Shown: positions 44,055 to 53,515 of the stretch, piece by piece
Layout of the letters: each line of letters begins with the position of its first letter
Numbering within the stretch: position 1 is the first letter of the stretch
Source: Candidatus Gastranaerophilales bacterium HUM_1
Lineage (GTDB): Bacteria > Cyanobacteriota > Vampirovibrionia > Gastranaerophilales > Gastranaerophilaceae
Direction of reading: 5' to 3'
NCBI GenBank assembly: GCA_002103105.1
Contig: DAAY01000005.1
Location: 186,001 to 250,000 of the forward strand
Length of the DNA stretch: 64,000 nucleotides
Translations under genes and position numbers: made by a program
The notes under the pieces: model-generated
What the model saw: only the letters and a program-made list of their open reading frames with translations
Databases searched by the model: none
What the model was told of the DNA's origin: nothing

Positions 44055-45008
44055 TTATTTTAAAAATTTATCAACAATGTATCTTGGTCTTGCTTTCACT
44101 TCTCTATAAACTTGTCCAACATATTCCCCAATTACGCCAAGACAAAATATTTGAAGTCCTCCGAAAAAGCATAACAAAATAATCATTGTAGCAACACCAT
44201 TTGGAGAGTCATTTAAAAATATTTTTTCAAAAATTGTTTCTAATCCCATCAAAAAGCCAAATAACGCCATTACAAATCCTAAACCATAAATAATTCTTAA
44301 AGGAACAATGCTGAAGGAAGTTATACCATTCAAAGCTAACCCCATCAAAGATATAAAATTAAATTTAGATTGACCTGCAAACCTTGGTTTTACATCAAAT
44401 TTTACAGTAGTAGTTTTCAAACCCAACTCATGGAAAAAGCCTCGTAAAAATAACGACTTTTCGTGGTACAAATCCATCATATCAAGAGCTTTTTTACTAA
44501 CCAATCTATAATCCGAATGATTCATCGCAATTTTAGAACCCAAAATATTCATCAACTTATAAAACATGATAGCAGTAATTTTCTTGAAAAAGTTATCAGT
44601 TTTACGGTCATTTCTAACTCCTAAAACGATATCATAACCTTTTTGATACTCATCTACAAATTGTTCAATAGAAAGTTCATCTTGCTGTAAATCCGCATCA
44701 ATAGAAACAGCACAATCACAACCTAAATCTCTAACACCTTCTAAGCCCGCAATTAAAGCTTTTTGGTTTCCATAATTTCTAACAAAAGTTGCCCCTTTAA
44801 CTAAAGGGGTTTCAGAATGTAAACGTTCAATTATTGACCAAGTCGAATCATTTGAACCATCATCTACACAATAAATATAACTATCAGAAGAAATTTTACC
44901 TTTTTCAATTAACATTTCAAGAACTTCTAAAAGCCTTCTACAAGTCTTTTCTATACATAATTCTTCATTATAACATGGTATTATTACAGCTAATTTAGGT
45001 ATTTGCAT
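44055..45008 (-). CDS. Family 2 glycosyltransferase (DPM1/GtrB-like)
   Basis: 317 residues. N-terminal GT-A domain with IIPCYNEE, VDDGSNDST (nucleotide site) and DADLQQD (metal-binding DxD), then two membrane helices near 230-255 and 268-292, the arrangement of polyprenyl-phosphate sugar transferases such as GtrB or ArnC. Probably makes a lipid-linked sugar for surface polysaccharide or lipid modification. It starts 63 bases from the divergent ChbG/HpnK-type deacetylase gene, and together they could build and trim a glycolipid. Confidence 0.9.
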   Translation of the reverse strand: MQIPKLAVIIPCYNEELCIEKTCRRLLEVLEMLIEKGKISSDSYIYCVDDGSNDSTWSIIERLHSETPLVKGATFVRNYGNQKALIAGLEGVRDLGCDCAVSIDADLQQDELSIEQFVDEYQKGYDIVLGVRNDRKTDNFFKKITAIMFYKLMNILGSKIAMNHSDYRLVSKKALDMMDLYHEKSLFLRGFFHELGLKTTTVKFDVKPRFAGQSKFNFISLMGLALNGITSFSIVPLRIIYGLGFVMALFGFLMGLETIFEKIFLNDSPNGVATMIILLCFFGGLQIFCLGVIGEYVGQVYREVKARPRYIVDKFLK

Positions 45009-45071
45009 TTGCTCTCTCTTTCTAATATCATGATTATATTATTATAGTGGCTAATATGCAAGGATATTTAG

Positions 45072-45917
45072 ATGATAAGCAAAAAATTTATATTAAATGC
45101 AGATGATTTTGGTCTTTCCAAATATCATAATCAAGCAGTACTAGAAGGGTATAACAACGGTTTTCTAACAAGTGCCAGCCTTTGTGCAAATGGGGAAGCC
45201 TTTGATAGTGCAGTACATAACATTTTACCAGATTGTCCAAATCTTGGAATTGCAGCTCATTTAAACATTATGGAAGGTAAAGCCCTTACAGATTGCCCAT
45301 TATTAACTAACGACGAAGGAAGTTTCAATGTCGGTTATGGATATTTAATCCTTAATCAAAAAAAATGGGAACTTCTTGAACAAATAGAACAAGAATTTAG
45401 GGCTCAAATTGAAAAAATAAAAGAAAATGATGTTGAAATTGACCATTTAGATTCACATGTTCACACACACGCAATACCTGAAATATTTAAAATAACTTGC
45501 AAATTAGCAAAAGAGTACAATATCAAATATGTGAGAACGCAATATGAAGAATTATACTTTATTCCAAAACTTCTCAAGCATTTAAATTTTAGCTACCCTA
45601 TGAATTTAGTAAAAATTGCGTTACTACAATATTTTACATTGAAAAACAGAAAAACTTTAAATGAATATGGGCTCAAATCAAATGATTTTATTATTGGCGT
45701 AGGATATACTGGCATGATGGATTCTGATGCTATCAAATATGGATTGAAAGCCATAGAAGAAGAAAGTATTGTCGAAGCACTAATACACCCATGTAAATAT
45801 GATGATGCTACTAAAAATAGTCACACAAAAGAATTTTCAATAACCCAAAATAAAACGCTAGAAGATACAATTAACAGACTTGGTTTTGAGTTAACTAATT
45901 ATAAGAAACTTGGATAA
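45072..45917 (+). CDS. ChbG/HpnK (YdjC) family deacetylase
   Basis: 281 residues. NADDFGLSKYHNQAVLEG (8-25) gives the metal-binding Asp, GIAAHLNIMEGKAL the first His, and DHLDSHVHTHAIPEI the His-His site, with LIHPCKYDD at the end: the pattern of carbohydrate N-deacetylases such as HpnK (hopanoid) and ChbG (chitobiose). AAGGA precedes the ATG. The stop overlaps the next gene by one base (TAATG). Substrate is not evident; the GT2 gene next door suggests a polyprenyl- or lipid-linked sugar. Confidence 0.87.
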   Translation: MISKKFILNADDFGLSKYHNQAVLEGYNNGFLTSASLCANGEAFDSAVHNILPDCPNLGIAAHLNIMEGKALTDCPLLTNDEGSFNVGYGYLILNQKKWELLEQIEQEFRAQIEKIKENDVEIDHLDSHVHTHAIPEIFKITCKLAKEYNIKYVRTQYEELYFIPKLLKHLNFSYPMNLVKIALLQYFTLKNRKTLNEYGLKSNDFIIGVGYTGMMDSDAIKYGLKAIEEESIVEALIHPCKYDDATKNSHTKEFSITQNKTLEDTINRLGFELTNYKKLG

Positions 45918-47734
45918 TGAAAAATTTAATTACTACAATTTTTCTTATTGGAATTTTATCAGTCTTTTTAATCTTCATATCAGAAACAGAAAAGACTAAA
46001 GAAGTTCTTGAGGTTTATACACCAACTAAAATAGGGATAGATATTGACAAAAACAAAACTATCTCAAATGAAGAAATATTTTGTATAGAAGGAGTTGAGA
46101 GTTTTTCACTTGAACCAAGCGAAGAATTTTATAACAACAATTCAAAACAATACAATTTAACAAACGAAGATTTTATCAGTCTAGGATACTTGGCTCAAGA
46201 ATTTGCAACTAATACCATATTACACAAAAAAGTTTCATTCTCTCCGACCTCAAAAATCACTAATGAATGTAAATTCGCAAACATAAAAATTAACAATCTT
46301 GAATACAAAGACATTTTACTAAATAGCGGTTTTGGTGTAAATGGTAATAAAATTGGAAACATAGAGAACTTTAGAAATAAACTTGAGAAAGCAAAAAAAC
46401 TTCATCTAGTAGTTCTAAACCATCATTCTAACAAATACCATACGCTTGATTGTAAATTTGGTAAATTAGCTCACGATGCAATCATTCTACCGAAAAGACA
46501 GCTTCCAAAGAATGCGAAGCCATGCAATTTCTGCTTTAAACAACAGCTTAAAAAGAAAAAGACTTTCAAATATAAAAAAGATTTTGACATTTTTAATATT
46601 CCAAATATTCCAACGCCACCACTCGTTTTAACACAAGGAGATATTGCCTTATATTTTACGGACTTCACACACAAACTTAAACCAGATAACACCTGTTCAT
46701 CATTAGTTTGTACAGAATTTGTAAAACTTACCAATCAAGCAAACGAAAGCATTGATATTGCAATTTTTGGATACGAAGATGTACCCAAAGTTACAGAAGC
46801 ATTAAAAAAGGCTAAAGATAGAGGGGTTAAAATTAGATTTGTATATGATGAAAATTACAATACAGATAAAACCTATTATTCAGCAAATGACATTATAAAA
46901 AAATTATCCACAGTATCAAAATCAGACAGAAATGAATCTATAACAAACAGTAATTATCTTATGCACAACAAATTCATAATATTTGATAAGAAAATTGTTT
47001 ATTCTGGATCGATGAATTTTTCTAAAAACGGTTTATCTGGATACGATCAAAATGACGTTGCAGTAATAAAATCAAAAGAAATTGCAAATTTATACGAAAA
47101 AGAGTTTAATCAAATGATTGCTGGGCATTTCCACAAGGAGAAAGAAAAACATAATACTACGAATACTTTCAAACTCCTTAATAGCAATATTGAAGTCTAT
47201 TTTTCACCTCAAGACAAAACTTCAAATAGAATTATTGAAATCATCAAAAATTCAAAAAAATCTATTTATGTTCCAACATTTTTGATCACACATTCAGAAA
47301 TTTCAAATGAACTAATCAAAGCTCATAAAAGAGGAGTAGAAGTCAAAATCATAATAGATGCAAATAATGTTTACACTAGAAACAGTAAACATCAAATTCT
47401 AAGAAATAATGGAATACCACTAAAAGTTGAAAATTATGCGGGGAAATTACATTCCAAAACAATGGTTATTGATGGCAAATATATAATACTTGGCTCCATG
47501 AATTTTTCAAATAGTGGAGAAAATAAAAATGATGAAAATCTACTAATTATTGAAAATTCAAAATTAGCACACAATTACGAAACGTTTTTCAAATATCTTT
47601 GGGCTATGATTCCAGACAAATACTTAAAACATAATCCAAAAGCAGAAAGTAAAGAATCAATTGGTTCTTGTACAGATGGCGTTGATAACAATTTCAACGG
47701 GAAAATAGACAAACAGGAAGAATCTTGTAAATAA
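45917..47734 (+). CDS. Secreted phospholipase D-like protein with calcium-type loops
   Basis: 605 residues. N-terminal signal anchor (MKNLITTIFLIGILSVFLIF). Next an EF-hand-like loop, DIDKNKTISNEE at 42-53. Residues 165-206 look like an Ada-type zinc site: KYHTLDC (H175, C179) and C203-x2-C206. Two HKD phosphodiesterase motifs follow: H350-x-K352...D357 and H512-x-K514...D519, each with a GSMNFS end, so both half-sites for catalysis are present. The tail CTDGVDNNFNGKID (585-598) is a second Ca-binding-like loop. Translation is coupled to the deacetylase gene. Substrate could be lipid or nucleic acid. Confidence 0.82.
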   Translation: MKNLITTIFLIGILSVFLIFISETEKTKEVLEVYTPTKIGIDIDKNKTISNEEIFCIEGVESFSLEPSEEFYNNNSKQYNLTNEDFISLGYLAQEFATNTILHKKVSFSPTSKITNECKFANIKINNLEYKDILLNSGFGVNGNKIGNIENFRNKLEKAKKLHLVVLNHHSNKYHTLDCKFGKLAHDAIILPKRQLPKNAKPCNFCFKQQLKKKKTFKYKKDFDIFNIPNIPTPPLVLTQGDIALYFTDFTHKLKPDNTCSSLVCTEFVKLTNQANESIDIAIFGYEDVPKVTEALKKAKDRGVKIRFVYDENYNTDKTYYSANDIIKKLSTVSKSDRNESITNSNYLMHNKFIIFDKKIVYSGSMNFSKNGLSGYDQNDVAVIKSKEIANLYEKEFNQMIAGHFHKEKEKHNTTNTFKLLNSNIEVYFSPQDKTSNRIIEIIKNSKKSIYVPTFLITHSEISNELIKAHKRGVEVKIIIDANNVYTRNSKHQILRNNGIPLKVENYAGKLHSKTMVIDGKYIILGSMNFSNSGENKNDENLLIIENSKLAHNYETFFKYLWAMIPDKYLKHNPKAESKESIGSCTDGVDNNFNGKIDKQEESCK

Positions 47735-47771
47735 ACTCTTCCTGTTCATAAAGTTATATTCTAAACTATTA

Positions 47772-49511
47772 CTACATTCTTTCTGGAGCTGAAACAGCTA
47801 AAATTGTTAAAGCATTAGAAAGAACAGTTTTAAACGCCCAAACCAAAGCTAATCTAGCCTTTGTTAATTCAATGTCATCTGTAATTACACGAGTAGAATT
47901 GTAGAATGAATGGAATTCAGAAGCTAATTCCTGAACATATCTACAAATAGTGTAAACTTGTCTTGTTTGAGCAGAGGAAACAATCAAAGACTTAAATTCT
48001 TCAAGTTTCAAAATCAATTTTCTAGCTTCTTTCATTGTCAAAGACATCAAATTCTTATCAAAATTAGAAGTTAGTTTATCGAAGTCCTCTTTTGAAATAA
48101 CCGCTGGAATAGTTTTACCAGATTCAGTATCAACCCTATCATTTGTTGCATTTCTTATGATAGAACAAGCTCTAGCATGTGCATATTGAACATAGAATAC
48201 AGGGTTTTCATCAGAATTTGTTTTTGCAAGTTCAATATCAAAATCTAAGGTTGTATCAATATTTCGCATCGCCATCCAAAAACGAGTAGCATCCACACCA
48301 ACCTCATCAATCAAGTCCTCAAGGGTAACCATATTTTTACGTTTTCCCATACGAACTTCATTTCCATTGATTACAAGATTTACAAGTTGCCCAAGTAAAA
48401 CTTCTAATTTATTAGGATTATAACCTAATGCCTCAATTGAAGCCTTGACCCTAGCAACATAACCATGGTGATCTGCCCCCCAAATATTAATCATTCTGTC
48501 AAATCCACGTTCTAATTTGTCAACGTGATAAGCAATATCGGCTGTTAAATATGTATTTGAGCCATCAGCTTTTTTGATAACTCTATCTTGGTCGTCACCA
48601 TAATCAGATGATTTGAACCATACAGCTCCGTCTTTTTCATAGATTTTTCCACTATTGCGAAGTTTCTGAACACATTCATCTACTTTACCAGATTTATGAA
48701 GGGTTAATTCTGAATAGAAATTATCAAAATTAACTCTGAATTTATCTAACAAATCTCGTTGAACCTTTTCTTCATAATCTTTCGCATAATCACAATATAC
48801 TTGCAAATCAATTTTATCTGCATCATTTCCAACAGCAGCTAACTCATCTTTTTTGTCTTGTACAAATTTCTTTGCAACAGGAACTAAATAATCTCCAGGA
48901 TAATAATTTTTTCTTTCAATTTCATCTTCTGGGAAATCAACATCCAAGCCAAAAACCTGTTTAACACGAATAACTAATGAACGACCAAGTTTTTGAATTT
49001 GAGAACCAGCATCGTTGATGTAAAATTCTTGATAAACATCATGCCCATAAAATTTCAATAAATTAGCTAAAGCACTACCCATAGCAGCCCAACGGCCATG
49101 TCCAATATGGAATGGGCCAGTTGGATTAGCAGAAATATATTCTAAAATAATTTTTTCTTTATTAATTTTATCTGGTTTACCAAAATTATTTTTCTTTGCA
49201 AATACTTCTTCTATAAGATTAACAAGAAGAGAATCTCCAGCCTTGAAGTTGATAAAACCGCCAATTACTGAAAAATCAGAATCTTCTTTATCAATAAACT
49301 CAAGAATAGAATTAGCTATCATAGGAGGAGCAATTCTAGCAGAACGAGCTAGAGAAGAAACATTTATTGCAAAATCACCAAAATCAGGATTTTTCGGCTT
49401 TTCAACAGACAAAGTGCCTTTTGTATATTCTGTCATTTGCCCTAATTTATTTGCAACAATTGCTTTTTCAATTGCGTTTTCAACTTTATTCAAAAAATAA
49501 TCTCTTAACAT
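47772..49511 (-). CDS. argS: Arginyl-tRNA synthetase
   Basis: Class I synthetase charging tRNA-Arg. 579 residues: N-terminal Arg-tRNA-synthetase additional domain with NPDFGDFAIN near 41-50, HIGH motif at 135-138 in NPTGPFHIGHGR, the KMSKS-like site replaced by RMGKRKNMV as usual in ArgS, and a DALR-type anticodon domain at the C-terminus ending LAVSAPERM. No neighbour appears functionally linked. Confidence 0.97.
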   Translation of the reverse strand: MLRDYFLNKVENAIEKAIVANKLGQMTEYTKGTLSVEKPKNPDFGDFAINVSSLARSARIAPPMIANSILEFIDKEDSDFSVIGGFINFKAGDSLLVNLIEEVFAKKNNFGKPDKINKEKIILEYISANPTGPFHIGHGRWAAMGSALANLLKFYGHDVYQEFYINDAGSQIQKLGRSLVIRVKQVFGLDVDFPEDEIERKNYYPGDYLVPVAKKFVQDKKDELAAVGNDADKIDLQVYCDYAKDYEEKVQRDLLDKFRVNFDNFYSELTLHKSGKVDECVQKLRNSGKIYEKDGAVWFKSSDYGDDQDRVIKKADGSNTYLTADIAYHVDKLERGFDRMINIWGADHHGYVARVKASIEALGYNPNKLEVLLGQLVNLVINGNEVRMGKRKNMVTLEDLIDEVGVDATRFWMAMRNIDTTLDFDIELAKTNSDENPVFYVQYAHARACSIIRNATNDRVDTESGKTIPAVISKEDFDKLTSNFDKNLMSLTMKEARKLILKLEEFKSLIVSSAQTRQVYTICRYVQELASEFHSFYNSTRVITDDIELTKARLALVWAFKTVLSNALTILAVSAPERM

Positions 49512-49556
49512 ACTAACCTCATATTAATTTTACCATTTGTATTAATTATATAATAA

Positions 49557-49588
49557 ACAGGGGTAAATATAAATACTCACCCCTGTTC
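49557..49588 (-). terminator. Terminator after phosphohexomutase
   Basis: AACAGGGGT pairs with ACCCCTGTT across an AT-rich loop. The T-tail on the minus strand is weak. Confidence 0.55.
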
Positions 49589-49607
49589 ATATTAAAAATA
49601 TTAAAAC

Positions 49608-51887
49608 TTAAAAATCATATTCAGGAATTTCAAAAGGTTCATTATTTGCATCTTTGTCAACAAATTTTAAATAATAATCCATCGCAATATCCTTAGATTT
49701 TACATAATATTCTTGCGGAATAAATTCTTCATGGAGTTCAGTTCTATCACCAGAATAATTTCCTAAAACAGAAGCATATTTTTCAATATCATCCTTATTT
49801 AAACCTCCCCCATATGCTTTTGTTTTCGCATCTGTTCCAGAAGGACGAATTTCAATATACTTATCATCAAACTCTAGATATGTTCCATCTCCTACAAAAT
49901 TTACAGATTTTAAATTATCAAAATTTAAGCCCTCAGAAGAAAATTTATCATTAAGAACATTCTTTATCTGCGTTAAAGAAATTTTATTTTCTCTCAATGC
50001 AATAGCCATAGCCAAGTAGAACATATCATTTTTAGTTCTAAGAGCCTCACCTGCAACTTTAGCCTCCTTAAGCTTATTAATATCTGGTTCCGACTCATTA
50101 TAATAAGCTATATCCACTCTAGTATCAAATTTCCCGATAATATTATTAGATTCAAAAACATCTAATAAATATTGAGATAACGAAATGCCTAAATCATTAA
50201 TTTTTGACACAAGAGAAGAGGCAACAATTATAGCTTCAGTTGCACTTTTTTCTCTCATTGCAACTGCACATCTTCCGTGTTGAGATTGAATAAGTTCTTC
50301 TGTTCCCATAATCATTCCACCAGATTCTTCACCGCCAAATAATAAGCGTGGATTTACACCCAAATCAATGGAATTTCCAAATACATCGTCAACAACAACC
50401 GAATCAGCAGGATTATTCTTTAGTTTTAATTCCACTTTTTTCATAATGTTAGCAATTTCTTTGAAACCAACAGGAACATTAACAACTTTAACGTCGTTAT
50501 TTTTTGCCCATTCATCCCAAGATAGAGCAGATGCCGTTGTTTTAATCATAAATCTTGGGTGATTGTTCCACAAATTTTTATCTTTCAACTGCTTTGCCCA
50601 AAAATCCATAAGCATTAAGAATGCTTGGTTAGCACTAAATACTGTCAATACTGTATCATTATTTAATCTTATATAATCAACACCAAGTTTATCAAGTTCA
50701 GAAATTCGTTCAGAAGATTCTGTTTGCGTAATAGTCAATCTATCGTGATCTGGATCTGTAATAAGAACAACTGTCCCAATAGGATAATCTTTCAATCTTT
50801 CAGAATAATTCATAGTATCTATTACAGGGAAAAACTTTGTTCCATCTGCTCTTTTCGCAATAACAGTAGCATCTACGGAATAATCATAAAAAGCTTTTTC
50901 TCCTTTTGGCGTAACGTCATATTTTCCGATAGAATGGAAAAATGAATCCTCTTCAATGTCAAACCAATCAAACTTTTCAGAAATTTCTAACTTGTTCAAA
51001 ACTCGAGATAGGGTTCGATATGCAGAACCACCCACATTTTCAATTACTATTTTTGAGTTTAAATTTTTAATCAAATCTAAATTAAAATCTTGAGCAACCC
51101 CTGATTTCAAATATTCTACATACAAATCAACACCATCATCCACAAGTTTTAAAACATTTTCATTTATCAATGGATTATCAGAAGCAGAAATTTTGATTTC
51201 ATATGAACCTTTCTCGTTAACTTCATCAAATATAGATTGAATTTTATTAACAAATTCCATAGATTCTTCTGGCAAATATTGACTACCTTGGCAGTTCAAA
51301 TCCTTTGTAGCATTTTTTACAGAAATACCATGACTAGATGTAATATATTCCCCACCTAACAAATCTAGCTTGTATGCTAAAAATGAAGCTAACCAAATAG
51401 GAATTGTTCTCTTTCCAACAGGAACAAGAGTTTCTATACCTTGAGCTGCTTGAATTCTCGTAATTGCATCTAAAAACAATTGAGAATTATAACGAACTTC
51501 ACATCCCGCAACTTTTACAATCCTTTTATTTGGATATTTTTCTTTCGCAACAAGAGCTTTTGCCAAAGTCGCAAGAACAATCCCAACTAAGTTGATAGGA
51601 AATCTTGTATCTTGAGGATATAAAATATTTTGAGGACCTCGAATACCAGCCGTAGAAACTTTTGCCTCTTTTGCATAACCAGCAAACCAATCCTCCAAAC
51701 CCAAGCCTTCTGGATTTGATTGTTCATCATATTGTTTCAAGTGTTCTTTCTTCAAAATAAAAGAAAATTCGCCTTTATTATTAAAATCCATAAGATTTAA
51801 ACTCTTGATATAATCTGGGGTTTTATCATATACGCTTTTAAATAATTCATTTTCTAACAAATTATTTGATTTTTTTAACTCAAACAT
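49608..51887 (-). CDS. Large phosphoglucomutase/phosphomannomutase family protein
   Basis: 759 residues from the ATG with AAGGAGAG 6 bases upstream (51887), against ~450-580 for most family members. The four alpha-D-phosphohexomutase signatures are present: active serine loop ITSSHGI (182-188), metal loop DPDHDR (378-383), sugar loop GGEESGG (517-523) and phosphate site RPSGTDAK (680-687). Extra length lies mainly in domains 1 and 2. Interconverts hexose 1- and 6-phosphates for glycogen, surface sugar or glycolytic use. Specificity for glucose, mannose or a modified sugar is open. Confidence 0.85.
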   Translation of the reverse strand: MFELKKSNNLLENELFKSVYDKTPDYIKSLNLMDFNNKGEFSFILKKEHLKQYDEQSNPEGLGLEDWFAGYAKEAKVSTAGIRGPQNILYPQDTRFPINLVGIVLATLAKALVAKEKYPNKRIVKVAGCEVRYNSQLFLDAITRIQAAQGIETLVPVGKRTIPIWLASFLAYKLDLLGGEYITSSHGISVKNATKDLNCQGSQYLPEESMEFVNKIQSIFDEVNEKGSYEIKISASDNPLINENVLKLVDDGVDLYVEYLKSGVAQDFNLDLIKNLNSKIVIENVGGSAYRTLSRVLNKLEISEKFDWFDIEEDSFFHSIGKYDVTPKGEKAFYDYSVDATVIAKRADGTKFFPVIDTMNYSERLKDYPIGTVVLITDPDHDRLTITQTESSERISELDKLGVDYIRLNNDTVLTVFSANQAFLMLMDFWAKQLKDKNLWNNHPRFMIKTTASALSWDEWAKNNDVKVVNVPVGFKEIANIMKKVELKLKNNPADSVVVDDVFGNSIDLGVNPRLLFGGEESGGMIMGTEELIQSQHGRCAVAMREKSATEAIIVASSLVSKINDLGISLSQYLLDVFESNNIIGKFDTRVDIAYYNESEPDINKLKEAKVAGEALRTKNDMFYLAMAIALRENKISLTQIKNVLNDKFSSEGLNFDNLKSVNFVGDGTYLEFDDKYIEIRPSGTDAKTKAYGGGLNKDDIEKYASVLGNYSGDRTELHEEFIPQEYYVKSKDIAMDYYLKFVDKDANNEPFEIPEYDF

Positions 51888-51995
51888 CTTATCTCTCCTT
51901 ACTTTACCTTGATAATACAATAAAAAAAATTTATAAAGTAGCCTCCGAACATATTTTTATGTATAATACTCATACAGACAATGGAGAGCAAAATT

Positions 51996-52691
51996 ATGAC
52001 AAAACAAAAAAAACAATATTCTTCAAGAAAGGCATCCCAATTTAATATTTGGAGAACTCTATTTCAATTTTTAGTCTGTAAAATTGGCTATATGATAAGA
52101 CTAAAACTAGTGTACAGATTAGAAGTTCATGGACTTGAAAATGTACCAAAAGATAATAGATATATTGTTTGTCCAAACCACTTATCAACTTTGGACCCAC
52201 CTTTAATGGTAGCAGTTATGCCTAGAAGTGTTTCTTTTATGGCAAAAAAAGAACTTTTTGATATCCCATTTTTGAGATGGTGGATTGACTGGCTTGGAGC
52301 TTTTGCAGTGAATAGAGAAAGCTTAGGGCCATCTACTGTTAAAACAGTACAAACTATCAGAGAAAGCAACTGGGTTCTTGGAATGTTCCCTCAAGGCACA
52401 AGAGGTGTACCTGGAGAAATTAGAGGCGTAACTAAAGGTTTTGCAGGCTTAGCTAAACTTACAAAATGTGACATTTTACCAGTTGGAATTATCGGTTCAA
52501 ACGAAGTAAAAAGATGGCCTTTTACAGGAAAAATCGTTGTAAATATCGGGAAACCAATTCCTTATAATAAAAACACTGATATTGTGAAAGAAAAATGGAT
52601 TGAAGAAATTCAAAAACTTACAGGATTCAAATACATAGAAGAAGAACAACCTGCAGATAAAATCACTGAAGGAGAAAAGAATAATGGCTAA
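51996..52691 (+). CDS. 1-acyl-glycerol-3-phosphate acyltransferase (PlsC family), copy 1
   Basis: 231 residues from the ATG with GGAG 9 bases upstream. HX4D motif NHLSTLD near 61-67, an MAKKELFDIPFLRWW block, FPQGTRG (FPEGTRS-type) near 133-139, and a VGIIGSNE strand, all PlsC-type. An N-terminal amphipathic/hydrophobic region (20-40) ties it to the membrane. Makes phosphatidic acid or a related acylated lipid. It overlaps copy 2 by 8 bases. Confidence 0.9.
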   Translation: MTKQKKQYSSRKASQFNIWRTLFQFLVCKIGYMIRLKLVYRLEVHGLENVPKDNRYIVCPNHLSTLDPPLMVAVMPRSVSFMAKKELFDIPFLRWWIDWLGAFAVNRESLGPSTVKTVQTIRESNWVLGMFPQGTRGVPGEIRGVTKGFAGLAKLTKCDILPVGIIGSNEVKRWPFTGKIVVNIGKPIPYNKNTDIVKEKWIEEIQKLTGFKYIEEEQPADKITEGEKNNG

Positions 52692-53409
52692 AGAAGTTCG
52701 AAACTTCAACCGAAGATATGCAAAAGAGTATAATATATTTAGAACAATTTTTTACATGGGTTTCTTATATATTGTTGTGTACGGTTTTTATTTAATCTTC
52801 TATAATTTTAAAATTGAAGGTCGCAATAACATTCCAGCCCACAAAGCAAAGGCAGGAAAATATATTTATGCGGGAAATCATGTTTCAATATTTGACCCAC
52901 CGATGGTTTCAATGGCAGCAAATTGTCCAATTGCATACATGGCAAAAAAGGAACTTTTTGACCCAGATGAAAAACTTAGTTGGCTAGTAAAAAGGTTAGG
53001 TGCTTTTGCCGTTGACAGAACGAAGCCAGAAATTGCAACATTTAAAACTGTTAAAGATGTTTTAAGCACAAGTTGGTCTTTAGGAATTTTCCCTCAAGGA
53101 GGAACTAGACCATACGGAAAACTAGAAGGAATTAGAAAAGGATTTGCCGTTATTGCTAAAAATGCAAAAGCAGATATAATCCCTGTTGCAATTGCAAATT
53201 GGGACGGATATCCAAAGTTAAAACCATTCACAAGAAGAAATGTAACCATTAAAATTGGAAAACCTATTTCTTACAAACTTAAAGAGGATGAAATAATATA
53301 CGAATGGTGTAAACAAATTTCTGAAATGGCTGGTTATGAAAATTGTGCAGAAATTCCAGAATCATACATGGCAACAAATGAAGAATCACCTGCTAAAGTT
53401 CTAAACTAA
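52684..53409 (+). CDS. 1-acyl-glycerol-3-phosphate acyltransferase (PlsC family), copy 2
   Basis: 241 residues, clearly a paralogue of copy 1: NHVSIFD (HX4D) near 66-72, AYMAKKELFDPDEKLSWL, FPQGGTRP with one extra Gly near 139-146, and VAIANWDGYPKL. One hydrophobic helix lies at about 22-42. The two genes are translationally coupled. Either they use different acyl chains or one acts on a different lysolipid; sequence does not say which. Confidence 0.88.
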   Translation: MAKEVRNFNRRYAKEYNIFRTIFYMGFLYIVVYGFYLIFYNFKIEGRNNIPAHKAKAGKYIYAGNHVSIFDPPMVSMAANCPIAYMAKKELFDPDEKLSWLVKRLGAFAVDRTKPEIATFKTVKDVLSTSWSLGIFPQGGTRPYGKLEGIRKGFAVIAKNAKADIIPVAIANWDGYPKLKPFTRRNVTIKIGKPISYKLKEDEIIYEWCKQISEMAGYENCAEIPESYMATNEESPAKVLN

Positions 53410-53436
53410 AAGAATTTACAATTTAATTACACATAA

Positions 53437-53469
53437 AAATAAAGCCCCCTTTAAAAGGGGCTTTATTTT
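53437..53469 (+). terminator. Terminator after plsC pair
   Basis: AATAAAGCCCC pairs with GGGGCTTTATT with a TTTT tail; the A-rich 5' side would also work for the convergent HEAT-protein gene. Confidence 0.88.
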
Positions 53470-53515
53470 ATTTAAAGAAAGGAATTTTTATAAATCAACT
53501 GCGATTGATTAAAAC

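Noticed and set aside
47713..47748. CAGGAAGA/TCTTCCTG inverted repeat at the end of the PLD-like gene
   Set aside because: It could be a weak terminator, but the loop is long, it starts inside the stop region and lacks a T-run, so I do not list it.
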